Source of the DNA: Ralstonia sp. UNC404CL21Col
Lineage (GTDB): Bacteria; Pseudomonadota; Gammaproteobacteria; Burkholderiales; Burkholderiaceae
Reading direction: 5' to 3'
Assembly: GCF_000620465.1 (NCBI RefSeq)
Contig: NZ_JIBE01000004.1
Span: 124,001-188,000, forward strand
DNA length: 64,000 nucleotides
The position numbers and the translations under genes are program-made. The notes under the pieces were generated by a model. The model worked only from the letters and a program-made list of their open reading frames with translations. It was not told the DNA's origin and did no database searches. Below are positions 8,403 to 17,523 of the stretch, in pieces; within the stretch, counting starts at the first letter, position 1; each line of letters starts with the position of its first letter.

Positions 8403-9791
8403 ATGGGCTATGTTGGTTGCATCCCAGCCCATTTTTGGTGTTCGGTGGCGGAGCAAGACACGCAATCCTCGAAGGCAGCGCACAGGCGCCTGCCGCAGTT
8501 GCAATCCACCTCTGCCGAACTCGTGGTGGGGGTACTCGCCATCGTGTTGCTCGCCGCGACGGTGGCACGGCTGGCCGTTGTTCTCCCGGCTGGGGATGGT
8601 GCGTTCGTCTTGCTGGCCGCGGCGAGCGTTGCTGCGGTGGTCGCGCTGATGTTCTACGGGCTGCGACTGCGTAAGCTGCGAGCGGCCGTCGCGCGCGACC
8701 TCACTCACCTTGAAAAGAGCGAAGCCCGGCTGGCCGGCATCATCCGCTCGTCCATGGAAGCGATCATTTCCGTGGATGACGCCCAGCGCATCGTGCTGTT
8801 CAATCCGATGGCGGAAACGCTGTTCGGTTGTTCAGCCCGACATGCCATCGGCCGCCCGCTGTCGGACTTTATTCCCGAGCGGTTTCGCGGCGCGCACGAA
8901 GCGCACGTCCGGCGCTTCGGCGTGACGGGCGTATCGGAGCGCCAGATGGGCAAGCAGCGTCCGCTGTTTGCGCTGCATAGCGATGGGCGCGAATTCCCGA
9001 TCGAAGCGTCGATTTCACAGATCGAGGTGAATGGCGGCAAGCTGTTCACAGTCATGTTGCGCGACACCACCGAGCGTGTCCGTGCAGAGGCCGCGCTGCG
9101 TCGCTCACAGGAAGAGCTGCAGCATCTGTCGGATAGCGTCCTGGCGACGCGGGAAGAGGAGCGCCATCGCATCGCCCGAGAGCTGCACGACGACCTGGGT
9201 CAGCGCCTGAGCGCGCTGAAGATGGACATTTCCCTGCTGGCTGCGGACCTGCAGGCCGCACGCAGCGACCAGACCCTGATCGACCAGACGCAGGCGATGC
9301 AACGGGTGATCGACGAGACCATTGCTGCCGTGCGGCAGATTTCCGCCGATCTTCGGCCGCCGTTACTCGACGAGTTGGGGCTTGTGCCCTCTATCGAGTG
9401 GATGGCCAAGAATTTTCGCCAGCGCTTTGGCCTGGTCGTCAATGTGCATGCGCAAGAGGTGGCGATGAATGAGCGCGCCGCCATCTCCGTCTTCCGGATC
9501 GTGCAGGAGGCGCTCAACAATGTCGTGCGCCACGCCGACGCTACGCGCGTTGAAATTGAGTTTTCGCAGCAAGGCGACTTGCTGGAACTGTCCATCCAAG
9601 ACAACGGGCATGGCTGGAGCGGGGCGCCGCCCGCCGTGGGTGAGCGCAAGCCGCTGGGCTTGTTGGGCATTCGCGAGCGGGCCCGCTTACTGGGCGGCCA
9701 GGCAATGACCTCGCACGCGCCTGGTGGCGGATTTCGTTTGAGCGTACGTTTCCCCGCCGTTCACAAAGCCCCCGAGGAGGCCCGGACATGA
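8403..9791 (+). CDS. Sensor histidine kinase, NarX/UhpB type with PAS domain
   Basis: A 462-residue membrane sensor. Two hydrophobic segments lie at about residues 38-85, a PAS domain at about 100-220, and a HisKA_3 dimerisation helix with the phosphorylated His in RIARELHDDLGQRLS near residue 260. The ATPase domain follows, with NNVVRHADAT and DNGHGW. This is the kinase family that pairs with LuxR/NarL-type regulators; DosS/DevS also belongs to it, but no GAF haem domain is visible here. The start is uncertain; GTG 8445 is an alternative. It overlaps the response regulator by four bases. Confidence 0.88.
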   Translation: MGYVGCIPAHFWCSVAEQDTQSSKAAHRRLPQLQSTSAELVVGVLAIVLLAATVARLAVVLPAGDGAFVLLAAASVAAVVALMFYGLRLRKLRAAVARDLTHLEKSEARLAGIIRSSMEAIISVDDAQRIVLFNPMAETLFGCSARHAIGRPLSDFIPERFRGAHEAHVRRFGVTGVSERQMGKQRPLFALHSDGREFPIEASISQIEVNGGKLFTVMLRDTTERVRAEAALRRSQEELQHLSDSVLATREEERHRIARELHDDLGQRLSALKMDISLLAADLQAARSDQTLIDQTQAMQRVIDETIAAVRQISADLRPPLLDELGLVPSIEWMAKNFRQRFGLVVNVHAQEVAMNERAAISVFRIVQEALNNVVRHADATRVEIEFSQQGDLLELSIQDNGHGWSGAPPAVGERKPLGLLGIRERARLLGGQAMTSHAPGGGFRLSVRFPAVHKAPEEART

Positions 9792-10435
9792 TTCGTGTGA
9801 TGATCGCCGACGATCATGCCGTGATGCGCGATGGTGTGCGTCACATCCTGGAGCGTGCGGGAAATTTCGAAGTTGCGTGTGAAGCCTCCGACGGCACGCA
9901 GGTCGTGCAACTGGTGCGAGAGCATCAACCGCAGGTGATCGTGCTCGACCTTTCGATGCCTGGGCGCAGCGGGCTGGAGCTGCTCCGTCAGCTGCATGAC
10001 GATCACCCCAGGGTGCGCGTGCTCGTGCTCACCATGCATGCCGAAGAACAATACGTGGCACGCGCCTTTCGTGCGGGTGCGGCCGGTTATCTCACCAAGG
10101 AAAGCGCTGCCACCGAACTCGTCACCGCGCTGCAGAAGGTGGCGAATGGCGGCACGTACGTCAGCCCGCCCATGGCAGAGAAGCTTGCGCACAGCCTGGG
10201 CGAGCCCAGTGAGGAGGCGGCGCACACGCGCCTGTCCGACCGCGAGATGGAGGTCTATCGCCGGCTTGTGCGGGGTGAGCCGTTGACTGAGATCGCCACC
10301 AGCCTGTGCGTGAGCGCCAAAACCATCAGCACCTACAAGATGCGGCTGATGGACAAGCTGCAGCTTTCCAGCGAAGCCGCGCTGGTGCGTTACGCGATAC
10401 GTCATCGCCTGTTTTCCGACGACGATACGCTGTAG
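9788..10435 (+). CDS. NarL/LuxR-family response regulator
   Basis: A 215-residue two-domain regulator. The receiver (about 1-120) has the acidic pair in IADDHAV, the phospho-acceptor Asp in VIVLDLSMPG near residue 55, and the conserved Lys in GYLTKES. The C-terminal LuxR helix-turn-helix is visible in LSDREMEVYRRLVRGEPLTEIA and VSAKTISTYKMRL. The start codon overlaps the kinase stop (ATGA), so the two form one translationally coupled system. Its target sites are unknown; flanking genes suggest control of the stress island. Confidence 0.92.
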   Translation: MIRVMIADDHAVMRDGVRHILERAGNFEVACEASDGTQVVQLVREHQPQVIVLDLSMPGRSGLELLRQLHDDHPRVRVLVLTMHAEEQYVARAFRAGAAGYLTKESAATELVTALQKVANGGTYVSPPMAEKLAHSLGEPSEEAAHTRLSDREMEVYRRLVRGEPLTEIATSLCVSAKTISTYKMRLMDKLQLSSEAALVRYAIRHRLFSDDDTL

Positions 10436-10531
10436 CGCAGTCCCCGCGGGAGCCATCCCGACCCGGCGACACCTCAAAGCCAACTGCCCCCGCAGTCGCT
10501 GGTCCCTCCAATGGCTGGATGACAGGGACCG

Positions 10532-10545
10532 TTGAGTTGCATCAA
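10532..10545. promoter_or_regulatory. FNR/ANR-like box upstream of the P-type ATPase
   Basis: TTGAG-TTGC-ATCAA matches the FNR consensus at 9 of 10 positions. It ends 63 bp before the ATG at 10609. This position argues against an earlier in-frame ATG at 10552, which would lie only 6 bp after the site. Confidence 0.55.
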
Positions 10546-10608
10546 GCCTGGATGTCTGCGCTGCGCTCTAATGGTTTGCACATCCCATGCGGTTGCTCGT
10601 CATCCTCC

Positions 10609-13215
10609 ATGCGCACCACACCCGTGCCGCCTTCCCGCTCGCTTGAGCACGACCTATCGAAGTGGTCGGCCCTTGCCTCGCAAGACGTGCTTGACAGGCT
10701 CCAGACCGAGATCCATGGGCTGACGCAGGAAGCTGCCGCGCAGCGCTTGCGTGAATATGGGCTCAACCGCGTGGCCAACGGTCATCACGAGAGTGTGCTG
10801 GCCGAGTTGTTTCGTCGTTCGATCAATCCGCTGAATCTGCTGCTCATTTCGCTGGCGGCCGTTTCTGCGGTGTTGGGCGATGTGCGGGCGGCGGTGCTGA
10901 TTGCCGTCATGGTGGTGCTGAGCGTTGTGCTGGGCTTCCTGCAGGAGCATCGCTCGAACCGCGCCGCGGAAGCACTGCGCCGCATGGTCCACACAACGGC
11001 GACGGTCAGGCGCATCGGTGCAGGCGGCGCTGAGGCCGGCCAGGAAATCCCCATCGAGCAGTTGGTGCCGGGCGATATCGTTCAGCTGTCCGCCGGTGAC
11101 ATGGTGCCGGCGGATTTGAGGCTGCTCGGCGCCAAGGACGTGTTCGTCAACCAGTCGGCTCTGACCGGCGAGGCCATGCCGCAGGAGAAGCATGCGGAGC
11201 CCTCCGATAGCCACGCTGCAGCGGATTTCGATCAGCCTAACCTGTGCTTCATGGGCAGCGCCGTGGTGAGCGGCTACGCCACCGGCGTGGTCCTGACCAC
11301 CGGGCGCCGGACGGCATTCGGTCATGTGGCCAACCTGATTGCCGCGTAACGCGTGCAGACCAGTTTTGATCGCGGCATTACGCGGTTCACCTGGCTGATG
11401 CTCACGCTGATCCTGGTGATGGCGCCTACCGTTTTCGTCATCAACGGCCTGACCAAGGGCAACTGGTTCGAGGCGCTGTTGTTTGCGGTGGCCGTGGCCG
11501 TCGGCCTGACGCCAGAGATGCTGCCGATGATCGTCACGGTCAATCTGGCGAAGGGCGCCATCGCCCTGTCGCGCAAGAAGGTCATCGTCAAGCGGCTCAA
11601 TGCCATCCAGAACTTTGGTGCGATGGACGTGCTGTGCACCGACAAGACGGGCACGCTCACGCAAGACCGCATCATCCTCAAGCATCACCTGGATTTGCGT
11701 GGCGAAGAGTCCGACCTGGTGCTGGAGTATGCGTTCCTGAACAGCTTCTATCAGTCGGGCCTGAAGAACCTGCTGGACGTGGCCGTGCTCAAGCACGTGG
11801 AGCTGGAGCAGCGCCTGGATGTGCATGCGCGTTTTCAGAAGATCGATGAGCTGCCGTTTGACTTCGAGCGCAGGCGCATGTCGGTGGTGCTGGCGCGTGA
11901 CGACGGCACGCACGTGCTCATCTGCAAGGGCGCAGTGGAAGAAGTGCTGGCTGCCAGTACTCGTTACGTCAGCGGTGACGATGCGGGCCCGCTCGAGGCA
12001 AGCCACCTGGAAGATACGCGGCGACTGGCGGAGGGCCTGAACGCCGACGGCTTCCGTGCCGTGGCTGTCGCATACAGGGAAATGCCGGCTGAGCAAAGCG
12101 AGTACGCCGTGCGAGACGAGTCCGGGTTGACCTTGCTGGGGTTTATCGCCTTTCTGGACCCACCGCGTGAGACGGCCGCGCCCGCCATTGCCGCCTTGAA
12201 GGCCAGCGGCGTGGCGGTCAAGATCCTGACGGGTGACAACGCCATTGTTGCGCGCAAGATCTGTCGCGAGGTTGGCCTCGCTGTTGAGCCGGTGGTACTT
12301 GGCACCGAATTGGCCGCCATGTCACCAGACCAGATGGCCGACATCGCCGAGCGTGCGTCGGTTTTCGCCAAGGTGTCGCCTGCGCAGAAAGCGGCCATTG
12401 TCGAGGCGCTGCACCGCAGGGGCCATGTGGTGGGCTTCATGGGCGACGGCATCAACGACGGGCCCGCGCTCAAGGCAGCCGATGTCGGTATCTCCGTGGA
12501 TAGCGCGGTCGATATCGCCAAGGAGTCCGCCGACATCATCCTGCTGGAGAAAAGCCTGGCCGTGCTTGGGGAGGGCGTGACGGAAGGGCGCAAGGTATTC
12601 GGCAACATCGTCAAGTACATCAAGATGGGCGCCAGTTCGAATTTCGGAAACATGTTCAGCGTGCTGGGCGCCAGCCTGTTTCTGCCATTCCTGCCGATGG
12701 CGCCGGTGCAGGTGCTGCTCAACAACCTGCTTTACGACTTCTCGCAAACCGCCATCCCGACTGACAACGTGGACGACGACTACCTCGTCAAGCCACGACG
12801 GTGGGAGATCGGCAGCATCCTGAAGTTCATGCTGTACATGGGGCCCGTCAGTTCGCTGTTTGATTTCGCGACCTATGCGCTGCTACTGGGCATCTTCCAC
12901 GCGTGGGGCAACCCGGCGCTGCTCCAGTCGGGGTGGTTCGTTGAATCGCTCCTCACGCAGACACTCATCATCCATATCATCCGCACGGGCAAGGTGCCCT
13001 TCGTGCAAAGCCGGGCAAGTACCGCGCTGGTGCTGACGAGCATCGCCATTGCCGGCGTGGGTGTTGCCATGCCGTTGACGCCAGCCGGCGCGCTGTTCGG
13101 CTTTGTGCCACTGCCAGCGGCCTACTGGCCCTGCCTGGCAGCGATCGTGTTGGCTTATGGTTTGTCCGCTTACGTGATGAAAGCCTGGTACGTGCGCAGA
13201 TACGGTCTTGACTGA
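10609..13215 (+). pseudogene. Magnesium-type (MgtA/CtpF-like) P-type ATPase, interrupted by one in-frame stop
   Basis: The full reading frame would encode about 868 residues, the length of MgtA-type cation P-ATPases. A TAA at 11347-11349 (codon 247) splits it, with no frame change on either side. The N-terminal fragment has the actuator motif SALTGEAMPQE. The C-terminal part has GLTPEMLP, the phosphorylation site CTDKTGTLT, GDGINDGPALKAADVG and the last membrane helices. A C-to-T change from CAA would explain the stop. A GTG at 11353 could restart a 620-residue product lacking the actuator domain, which should be inactive. Recent mutation, read-through or a sequencing error are all possible. 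Confidence 0.85.
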
Positions 13216-13257
13216 CTGTGAGGCGAATCGGAGCGGGGGAAGGGGCTGACGGCCGTG

Positions 13258-13908
13258 TCAGCCGGCCCGGCGTTCGGTGTGCGGGCCGGTGCCCAACGCT
13301 GCACGCACTTCCGCATCCTCGACCTGGGGAAAGTCGGCGTAATACATACCCACCGCGTGGAAACCCTTCGGCGCGTAAAGGCAGACGACTTCATCGGCCA
13401 AGGGGCGAATGTCTTCCAGGCTGTCAGGTGCCGCCACGGGCACTGCGCAGATGAGGTGCTGCCGATGGCGCTGCCGAATGGCGTGAAGTGCAGCCTTCAT
13501 GGAAGCCCCGGTTGCCAGCCCATCGTCCACCACGATCACAATGCGTCCCTCCACGTCATACGGGCCGCGGTTCGGGGTATAGAGCGCGCGGCGCCGGCGG
13601 ATCACATCCATCTGTTCAGCGCTTTCCTGTTCGAGGTAGGTCGTATCTGCACCAATGCGCGCTGCATACGGCGCGATGTAGGTCCAACCGCCTTCTTCCA
13701 CGGAGCCGACTGCCAGTTCGGGGTTGAACGGCGCGCCCAGCTTACGAACCAGCACCACATCGAGCTGACCGTCGAGCGCAGTGGCGATGAGCGCGCCCAT
13801 GGGTACCGCGCCTCTTGGAATCGCCAGCACCAACGGGTGCATGCCCCTGTATTTTTCCAGCGCCTGCGCCAGCATGCGCGCAGCATCCAGTCGATCTGTG
13901 AAACGCAC
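13258..13908 (-). CDS. Phosphoribosyltransferase-family protein
   Basis: A 216-residue type I phosphoribosyltransferase-like protein. The PRPP-binding loop is clear as IVIVVDDGLATGASMKAAL near residue 125, and an N-terminal AIPRGAVPMGALIA forms the first conserved turn. GTG 13908 is chosen over the longer frame because it sits five bases after the upstream hydrolase stop with GAGG ahead. Similar domains occur in the mycobacterial DosR regulon (Rv0571c, Rv2030c). The base substrate is unknown. It ends a same-strand row with the hydrolase and phasin. Confidence 0.82.
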   Translation of the reverse strand: MRFTDRLDAARMLAQALEKYRGMHPLVLAIPRGAVPMGALIATALDGQLDVVLVRKLGAPFNPELAVGSVEEGGWTYIAPYAARIGADTTYLEQESAEQMDVIRRRRALYTPNRGPYDVEGRIVIVVDDGLATGASMKAALHAIRQRHRQHLICAVPVAAPDSLEDIRPLADEVVCLYAPKGFHAVGMYYADFPQVEDAEVRAALGTGPHTERRAG

Positions 13909-13912
13909 GGCG

Positions 13913-14596
13913 CTACCTCGCGTGGTGGTGGATTTGGACGGTGGCGCCGAGATGGCGCACAAACCATGCACGCGCCAACTCGGCAACGTGTTCAAGGGCG
14001 CCGGCTTCTTCAAAAAGGTGTGTTGCGCCGGGCACCGTCTCCAGCGCTGTCTCGCAACGCATCTGACTCAGCGCCTGCCGGTTGAGATCGAGCACGTCCA
14101 GATCGGCGGCCCCGACGATCAGGAGGGTCGGGCAGGTGAGTTTGCTCAGCGCACGTTGGCCGGCAAGATCGGGGCGACCGCCGCGACTGACGACCGCTTC
14201 GATCGGATAAGTGTCGTCCGGCTCGGCTGCTGCCAGGATGGCAGCCGCGGCTCCCGTGCTCGCGCCAAAGTAGCCGAGGCGCAGCCCGCGTTTGCGCGCG
14301 ATGTCGCCCACCGCGTGTGTGGCCGTATGCAGGCGCTGCGCCAGAAGGCCGATGTCGAATCGGCACGACGCGTGTGACGCCTCATCGGCGCTCAAGAGGT
14401 CGAACAGCAGCGTGCCCAGCCCGGCTGCGTGGAGCTGATCGGCAACGTATCGGTTGCGCGGGCTCAGCCGTGAACTGCCGCTGCCATGCGCAAAGATCAC
14501 CAGGCCGGTGGCGTTGCCGGGGCAGGTCAGCGTGCCCTCCAGCACGGCTTCGTCCGCCACGATGTCCATGCTGAGGGAAAGCGGCGGGGCGTTCAT
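13913..14596 (-). CDS. Alpha/beta hydrolase (dienelactone-hydrolase-like)
   Basis: A 227-residue alpha/beta hydrolase. An oxyanion-type turn is seen in VIFAHGSGSSR near residue 35, and the nucleophile elbow G-x-S-x-G as GYFGASTGAAAA near residue 110. An acid follows in IVGAADLDVLD, and the catalytic His in VPGATHLFEE near residue 200. Related hydrolases are commonly fused to or paired with phosphoribosyltransferase domains, which matches the adjacent downstream gene only four bases away. The ester or amide substrate cannot be told. Confidence 0.8.
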   Translation of the reverse strand: MNAPPLSLSMDIVADEAVLEGTLTCPGNATGLVIFAHGSGSSRLSPRNRYVADQLHAAGLGTLLFDLLSADEASHASCRFDIGLLAQRLHTATHAVGDIARKRGLRLGYFGASTGAAAAILAAAEPDDTYPIEAVVSRGGRPDLAGQRALSKLTCPTLLIVGAADLDVLDLNRQALSQMRCETALETVPGATHLFEEAGALEHVAELARAWFVRHLGATVQIHHHAR

Positions 14597-14621
14597 GGCG
14601 AGGGCTTCCTATGCCGGTCGA

Positions 14622-15110
14622 TCAGGCAACCTGTTCCGCCTTTGCCTTTGCAGAACGTGCGAGTCCTGTCTTCCTGGCTTCGGAGTCGGGCAGGGCCATG
14701 AGGTTGAAGCTGTCAAAGAAGGCCTTCAACGAATCGGACGATGCCGCGAACAACTGAGACGAAGAGGTTTGCCCTTCCGACTGCTGCATTTGCTGCGTCC
14801 ACTCCGTCAGCCGACGCAAATAGGCGGCCTGCAGCTTGTTCGTAAACTCGGCCCACGTCTTCAGCGCCGTCGCACTGTGACTCGATTGCATCTTCATGAA
14901 GAGGCTTTGCGCAGACGCTAGCGATGTCCAGTCATGCGTTCCGCTCAGTTCATGTTCCAGTTCACGCACATCTTCCAGCGCAGCCTCGGCCAGCTTCAGC
15001 CGGAAGTGAGCCAGGTCGATTTGCGATTCGAGCATGAAGCTGGCGGTGCGGCTCATATCGCGCAGCACGGCGCACGCCACATTGCAGGTCATATCAGCAG
15101 GTTGTTGCAT
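14622..15110 (-). CDS. Phasin-like polyhydroxyalkanoate granule protein
   Basis: A 162-residue, mostly alpha-helical amphipathic protein without signal or membrane segments. The sequence is rich in Ala, Gln and Leu with regular spacing, such as LFMKMQSSHSATALKTWAEF, as in the phasin family (Phasin_2) that coats PHB granules. ATG 15110 follows GGAGAA at good spacing; the frame continues upstream without an equally good start. It heads phasin-hydrolase-PRTase. A second phasin lies at 38168 in the PHA synthase operon. Function is from family only. Confidence 0.75.
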   Translation of the reverse strand: MQQPADMTCNVACAVLRDMSRTASFMLESQIDLAHFRLKLAEAALEDVRELEHELSGTHDWTSLASAQSLFMKMQSSHSATALKTWAEFTNKLQAAYLRRLTEWTQQMQQSEGQTSSSQLFAASSDSLKAFFDSFNLMALPDSEARKTGLARSAKAKAEQVA

Positions 15111-15201
15111 GACGTTCTCCAGTGGGGTCTTGGCGGACGGGTGAGCAGGACCGCCGAATGAGGAATCCATCTGCAGCGTAGGCGTTCTGTGGTCGTATGC
15201 G

Positions 15202-15215
15202 TTGATATGACGCAA
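15202..15215. promoter_or_regulatory. FNR-like site upstream of the phasin gene
   Basis: TTGAT-ATGA-CGCAA has a perfect left half-site and 8 of 10 matches overall. It ends 91 bp before the phasin start at 15110. The same TTGAT-N4-CGCAA variant occurs upstream of hsp20 at 16995, which supports it as a real variant. Confidence 0.4.
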
Positions 15216-15300
15216 ATGGGTGGCCGCCGCGGGAACACCTTCGCTGGCACCGCTTCGTTTCAAGGCACTTATTGCCTGAGCCAGCGGCTCCGAAACAGTG

Positions 15301-16848
15301 TTACTGACTACCTCGGATGGTCTGCACCACTTTGCAGATGTCGTCGGGGATGACATGTGTGCGCTCCTCCACGTTGAGGGGCTCTTGTGTGGCGATCTGT
15401 GTATCCAGCACGTGCAGGTCTGCTTCGGACGCGTCGCGCCCGTCGCGCATGCGATTGCGGATGCGCGCACGCAGCGTGTCGACATCGGCCACGCAGTCGG
15501 CGATGGCTAAGGCAACGCCCAAGCGCCGGCCCAGCGAAAAGAAGCGTCTGCGCTGGTGCTCAGCCAGGAACGTGGCATCGGCAATCATCGGGAAACCGGC
15601 GCATGCACCGAGTTTGCAGATGGCCGCCAGACGTCGATAAGTACGCTCGACCGCACGCGGCAGGTAGCGATCGGCAGCGGCGACATGCCGGCTGCGTTGA
15701 CGTTCGACGTCGGAGCGCACGCGGATCATCTGTTCTGTTTGGGCAAGCTGTGCAGCCCGGGTTGATTTTCCGCTGCCTGAAAGGCCATGCATGAGAAGGA
15801 TGCAGGCCTCGTTTCGGCTGAGCAGTTCGTGAGACAGATTGAGCATGCGACGTGCCTCGGCCCGGGGCTTGGCGGCCAGATCCGGGGCGCCGTCCAGCTG
15901 ATGGGCGCGTTCGAGCAGGACACGAGCCCGCACGAGTGCGCGCATCGACGCGTAGAAGGGCAGAACTGCCAACCCGCCGTAGTCGCCGCATCGTTCAAGG
16001 TAGCGGTTGATGAGTCGATACGCCAGCCCGTCCAGACCTGCGGCGAGCAAATCCATGAACAGAAACGCGGTGTCGTACATGGTGTCGATCCACCGCAGCG
16101 ACGGCGAGAATTCGAGACAGTCGAACGGCGTCGGTTGCCCGTCGATGAGCACGATGTTGCCCAGGTGCAGATCGCCGTGGCATTCGCGGACGTGGCGGCT
16201 GCGCCGGCGTGACGCGAATGCCGCTTCCAGGCGATCGGCCTCCTGACGAAGCTGCGATACCGTGGCTTCCGCCAGTGTCGGGGCAGTGCTCAACGCGATG
16301 ACTCCCGCTGCGCAGTCTTCAAGCGTGCGCCGAATGCTTGAGGGCGTTCCATCATCCGAACTCGAGCTGGCAACAGGCGCGGTTGCGTGGAAATCTGCGA
16401 TCAGGTCGGCCAGCGCGTCGATTTCCTTCGGGCCAAGTCGGCCGTCATGTGCCACTGCGCTCAGTACGTCCTGCTGGGAAAAGCGGCGCATGCAGACCGC
16501 GTACTCACAAGGCGCGCCTTGGCCGTTGACGCGGATGGCGCCAGTGGCCGGATCGAGCGAAATCGGCACCACGCCAACGTATAGCGTGGGGGCGAGGCGA
16601 CGGTTGAGACGGCACTCTTCCTCGCAATCGATCTGCCGCGCACGAAGCGTCGAAAAGTCGACGAAATCGAGCGTGACCGGCTTGCGCACCTTGTACGCAA
16701 ATTCACCGGCCAAAAAGACCCACGACAAATGGGTTTCGATCATTTGCAGATCCGCAGCGGGATGCGGATACGCCGCGGCGTCAAGCATGCGGCTGACAAA
16801 CGCTTCTTCTGCCTGCGTGCTTGCAAGGATAGTGGCTTGTTCGGCCAT
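15301..16848 (-). CDS. Aminoglycoside-phosphotransferase-like/P-loop kinase fusion
   Basis: A 515-residue two-domain protein. The first 330 residues look like an APH-type kinase, with the catalytic CHGDLHLGNIVL near residue 225 and the metal-binding FDCLEF just after. The last 160 residues carry a Walker A, LMHGLSGSGKST, near residue 355, and resemble an AAA_33/gluconate-kinase-like P-loop domain. The same fusion occurs in Rv2004c, a member of the mycobacterial DosR regulon. The phosphorylated substrate is unknown and antibiotic resistance should not be assumed. Possible FNR-like sites lie upstream. Confidence 0.85.
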   Translation of the reverse strand: MAEQATILASTQAEEAFVSRMLDAAAYPHPAADLQMIETHLSWVFLAGEFAYKVRKPVTLDFVDFSTLRARQIDCEEECRLNRRLAPTLYVGVVPISLDPATGAIRVNGQGAPCEYAVCMRRFSQQDVLSAVAHDGRLGPKEIDALADLIADFHATAPVASSSSDDGTPSSIRRTLEDCAAGVIALSTAPTLAEATVSQLRQEADRLEAAFASRRRSRHVRECHGDLHLGNIVLIDGQPTPFDCLEFSPSLRWIDTMYDTAFLFMDLLAAGLDGLAYRLINRYLERCGDYGGLAVLPFYASMRALVRARVLLERAHQLDGAPDLAAKPRAEARRMLNLSHELLSRNEACILLMHGLSGSGKSTRAAQLAQTEQMIRVRSDVERQRSRHVAAADRYLPRAVERTYRRLAAICKLGACAGFPMIADATFLAEHQRRRFFSLGRRLGVALAIADCVADVDTLRARIRNRMRDGRDASEADLHVLDTQIATQEPLNVEERTHVIPDDICKVVQTIRGSQ

Positions 16849-16906
16849 ACGCGGGTTTCATCTCCGGACACTGAAGATCAATATCGCGCGGTTGCTGCCA
16901 TGCGCC

Positions 16907-16920
16907 CTGACGTAGATCAA
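16907..16920. promoter_or_regulatory. FNR-like site upstream of the kinase fusion gene
   Basis: CTGAC-GTAG-ATCAA matches 8 of 10 strictly, and sits inside a 16-bp near-perfect dyad (GACGT...ACGTC). It ends 58 bp before the kinase start at 16848 on the minus strand, the preferred spacing in this window, and is 163 bp from hsp20 on the other side. Confidence 0.45.
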
Positions 16921-16994
16921 CGTCGGCGCAGGGCGGTTGCCTGGCATGGAGTCATCGTCTTCGTTGGGGACTCCCGTGGTCACCTGCGGCCCCG

Positions 16995-17008
16995 TTGATC
17001 TGCCGCAA
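16995..17008. promoter_or_regulatory. FNR-like site upstream of the hsp20 operon
   Basis: TTGAT-CTGC-CGCAA has a perfect left half-site and 8 of 10 matches overall. It ends 75 bp before the hsp20 ATG at 17084. It is the same variant found upstream of the phasin gene at 15202. Confidence 0.42.
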
Positions 17009-17083
17009 GGCGCTCCGCCACCGCCGTGCCACGATGAATGTGCTCACCCCAAGATACCGGGGGCCAATCATCAGGAGGCAGTC

Positions 17084-17506
17084 ATGAGTCAACTCAAGCG
17101 TTATGACCCGTTCGCCATTGAGCCGGTCGGCGACATCTTCCAAGGGCTGCTGCGCTCGTTTCGCGGCGGGATGGACGGGGCGCTACCGTTCAAGGTGGAC
17201 GTGACGGAGTCGGACAAGGCCTACAACGTGGTCGCAGAAATCCCGGGCGCGAAGAAGGAAGACATCGACGTGACGGTCGATCGCGGCACGGTCATGATCT
17301 CGGCCAAGGTGGAGCGCAACTCCGAAGAGAAGGAAGGCGAACGCATCATCCGCAGCGAGCGCTACAGCGGCGCCATGCAGCGCATGTTCACGCTGGACGC
17401 GGCTGTCGATGAAAGCAAGGTCGATGCGACGTACGAGAACGGGCTGCTGCGCGTAACGCTGCCCAAGAAGGAAGCGTCGCCGCAGCAGCGCGTGACGATT
17501 CGCTGA
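17084..17506 (+). CDS. Hsp20/alpha-crystallin small heat-shock protein
   Basis: A 140-residue small heat-shock protein. The alpha-crystallin domain runs from about residue 38, with FKVDVTESDKAYNVVAEIPG and the closing ENGLLRVTLPKK, and a short C-terminal tail. It should act as an ATP-independent holdase in the cytoplasm. AGGAGG lies ahead of ATG 17084, so the longer open frame is not used. It is the first gene of a five-gene operon with a nuclease, a PRPP-synthetase-like protein and a nucleoside phosphorylase. HspX is the equivalent in the DosR regulon. Confidence 0.93.
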   Translation: MSQLKRYDPFAIEPVGDIFQGLLRSFRGGMDGALPFKVDVTESDKAYNVVAEIPGAKKEDIDVTVDRGTVMISAKVERNSEEKEGERIIRSERYSGAMQRMFTLDAAVDESKVDATYENGLLRVTLPKKEASPQQRVTIR

Positions 17507-17523
17507 GCGTCAGGGGCGATCGC

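Noticed and set aside
10654-12096. 480-residue minus-strand frame over the P-type ATPase
   Set aside because: Antisense shadow with low-complexity His/Gln composition; the ATPase motifs on the plus strand are unmistakable despite the stop codon.
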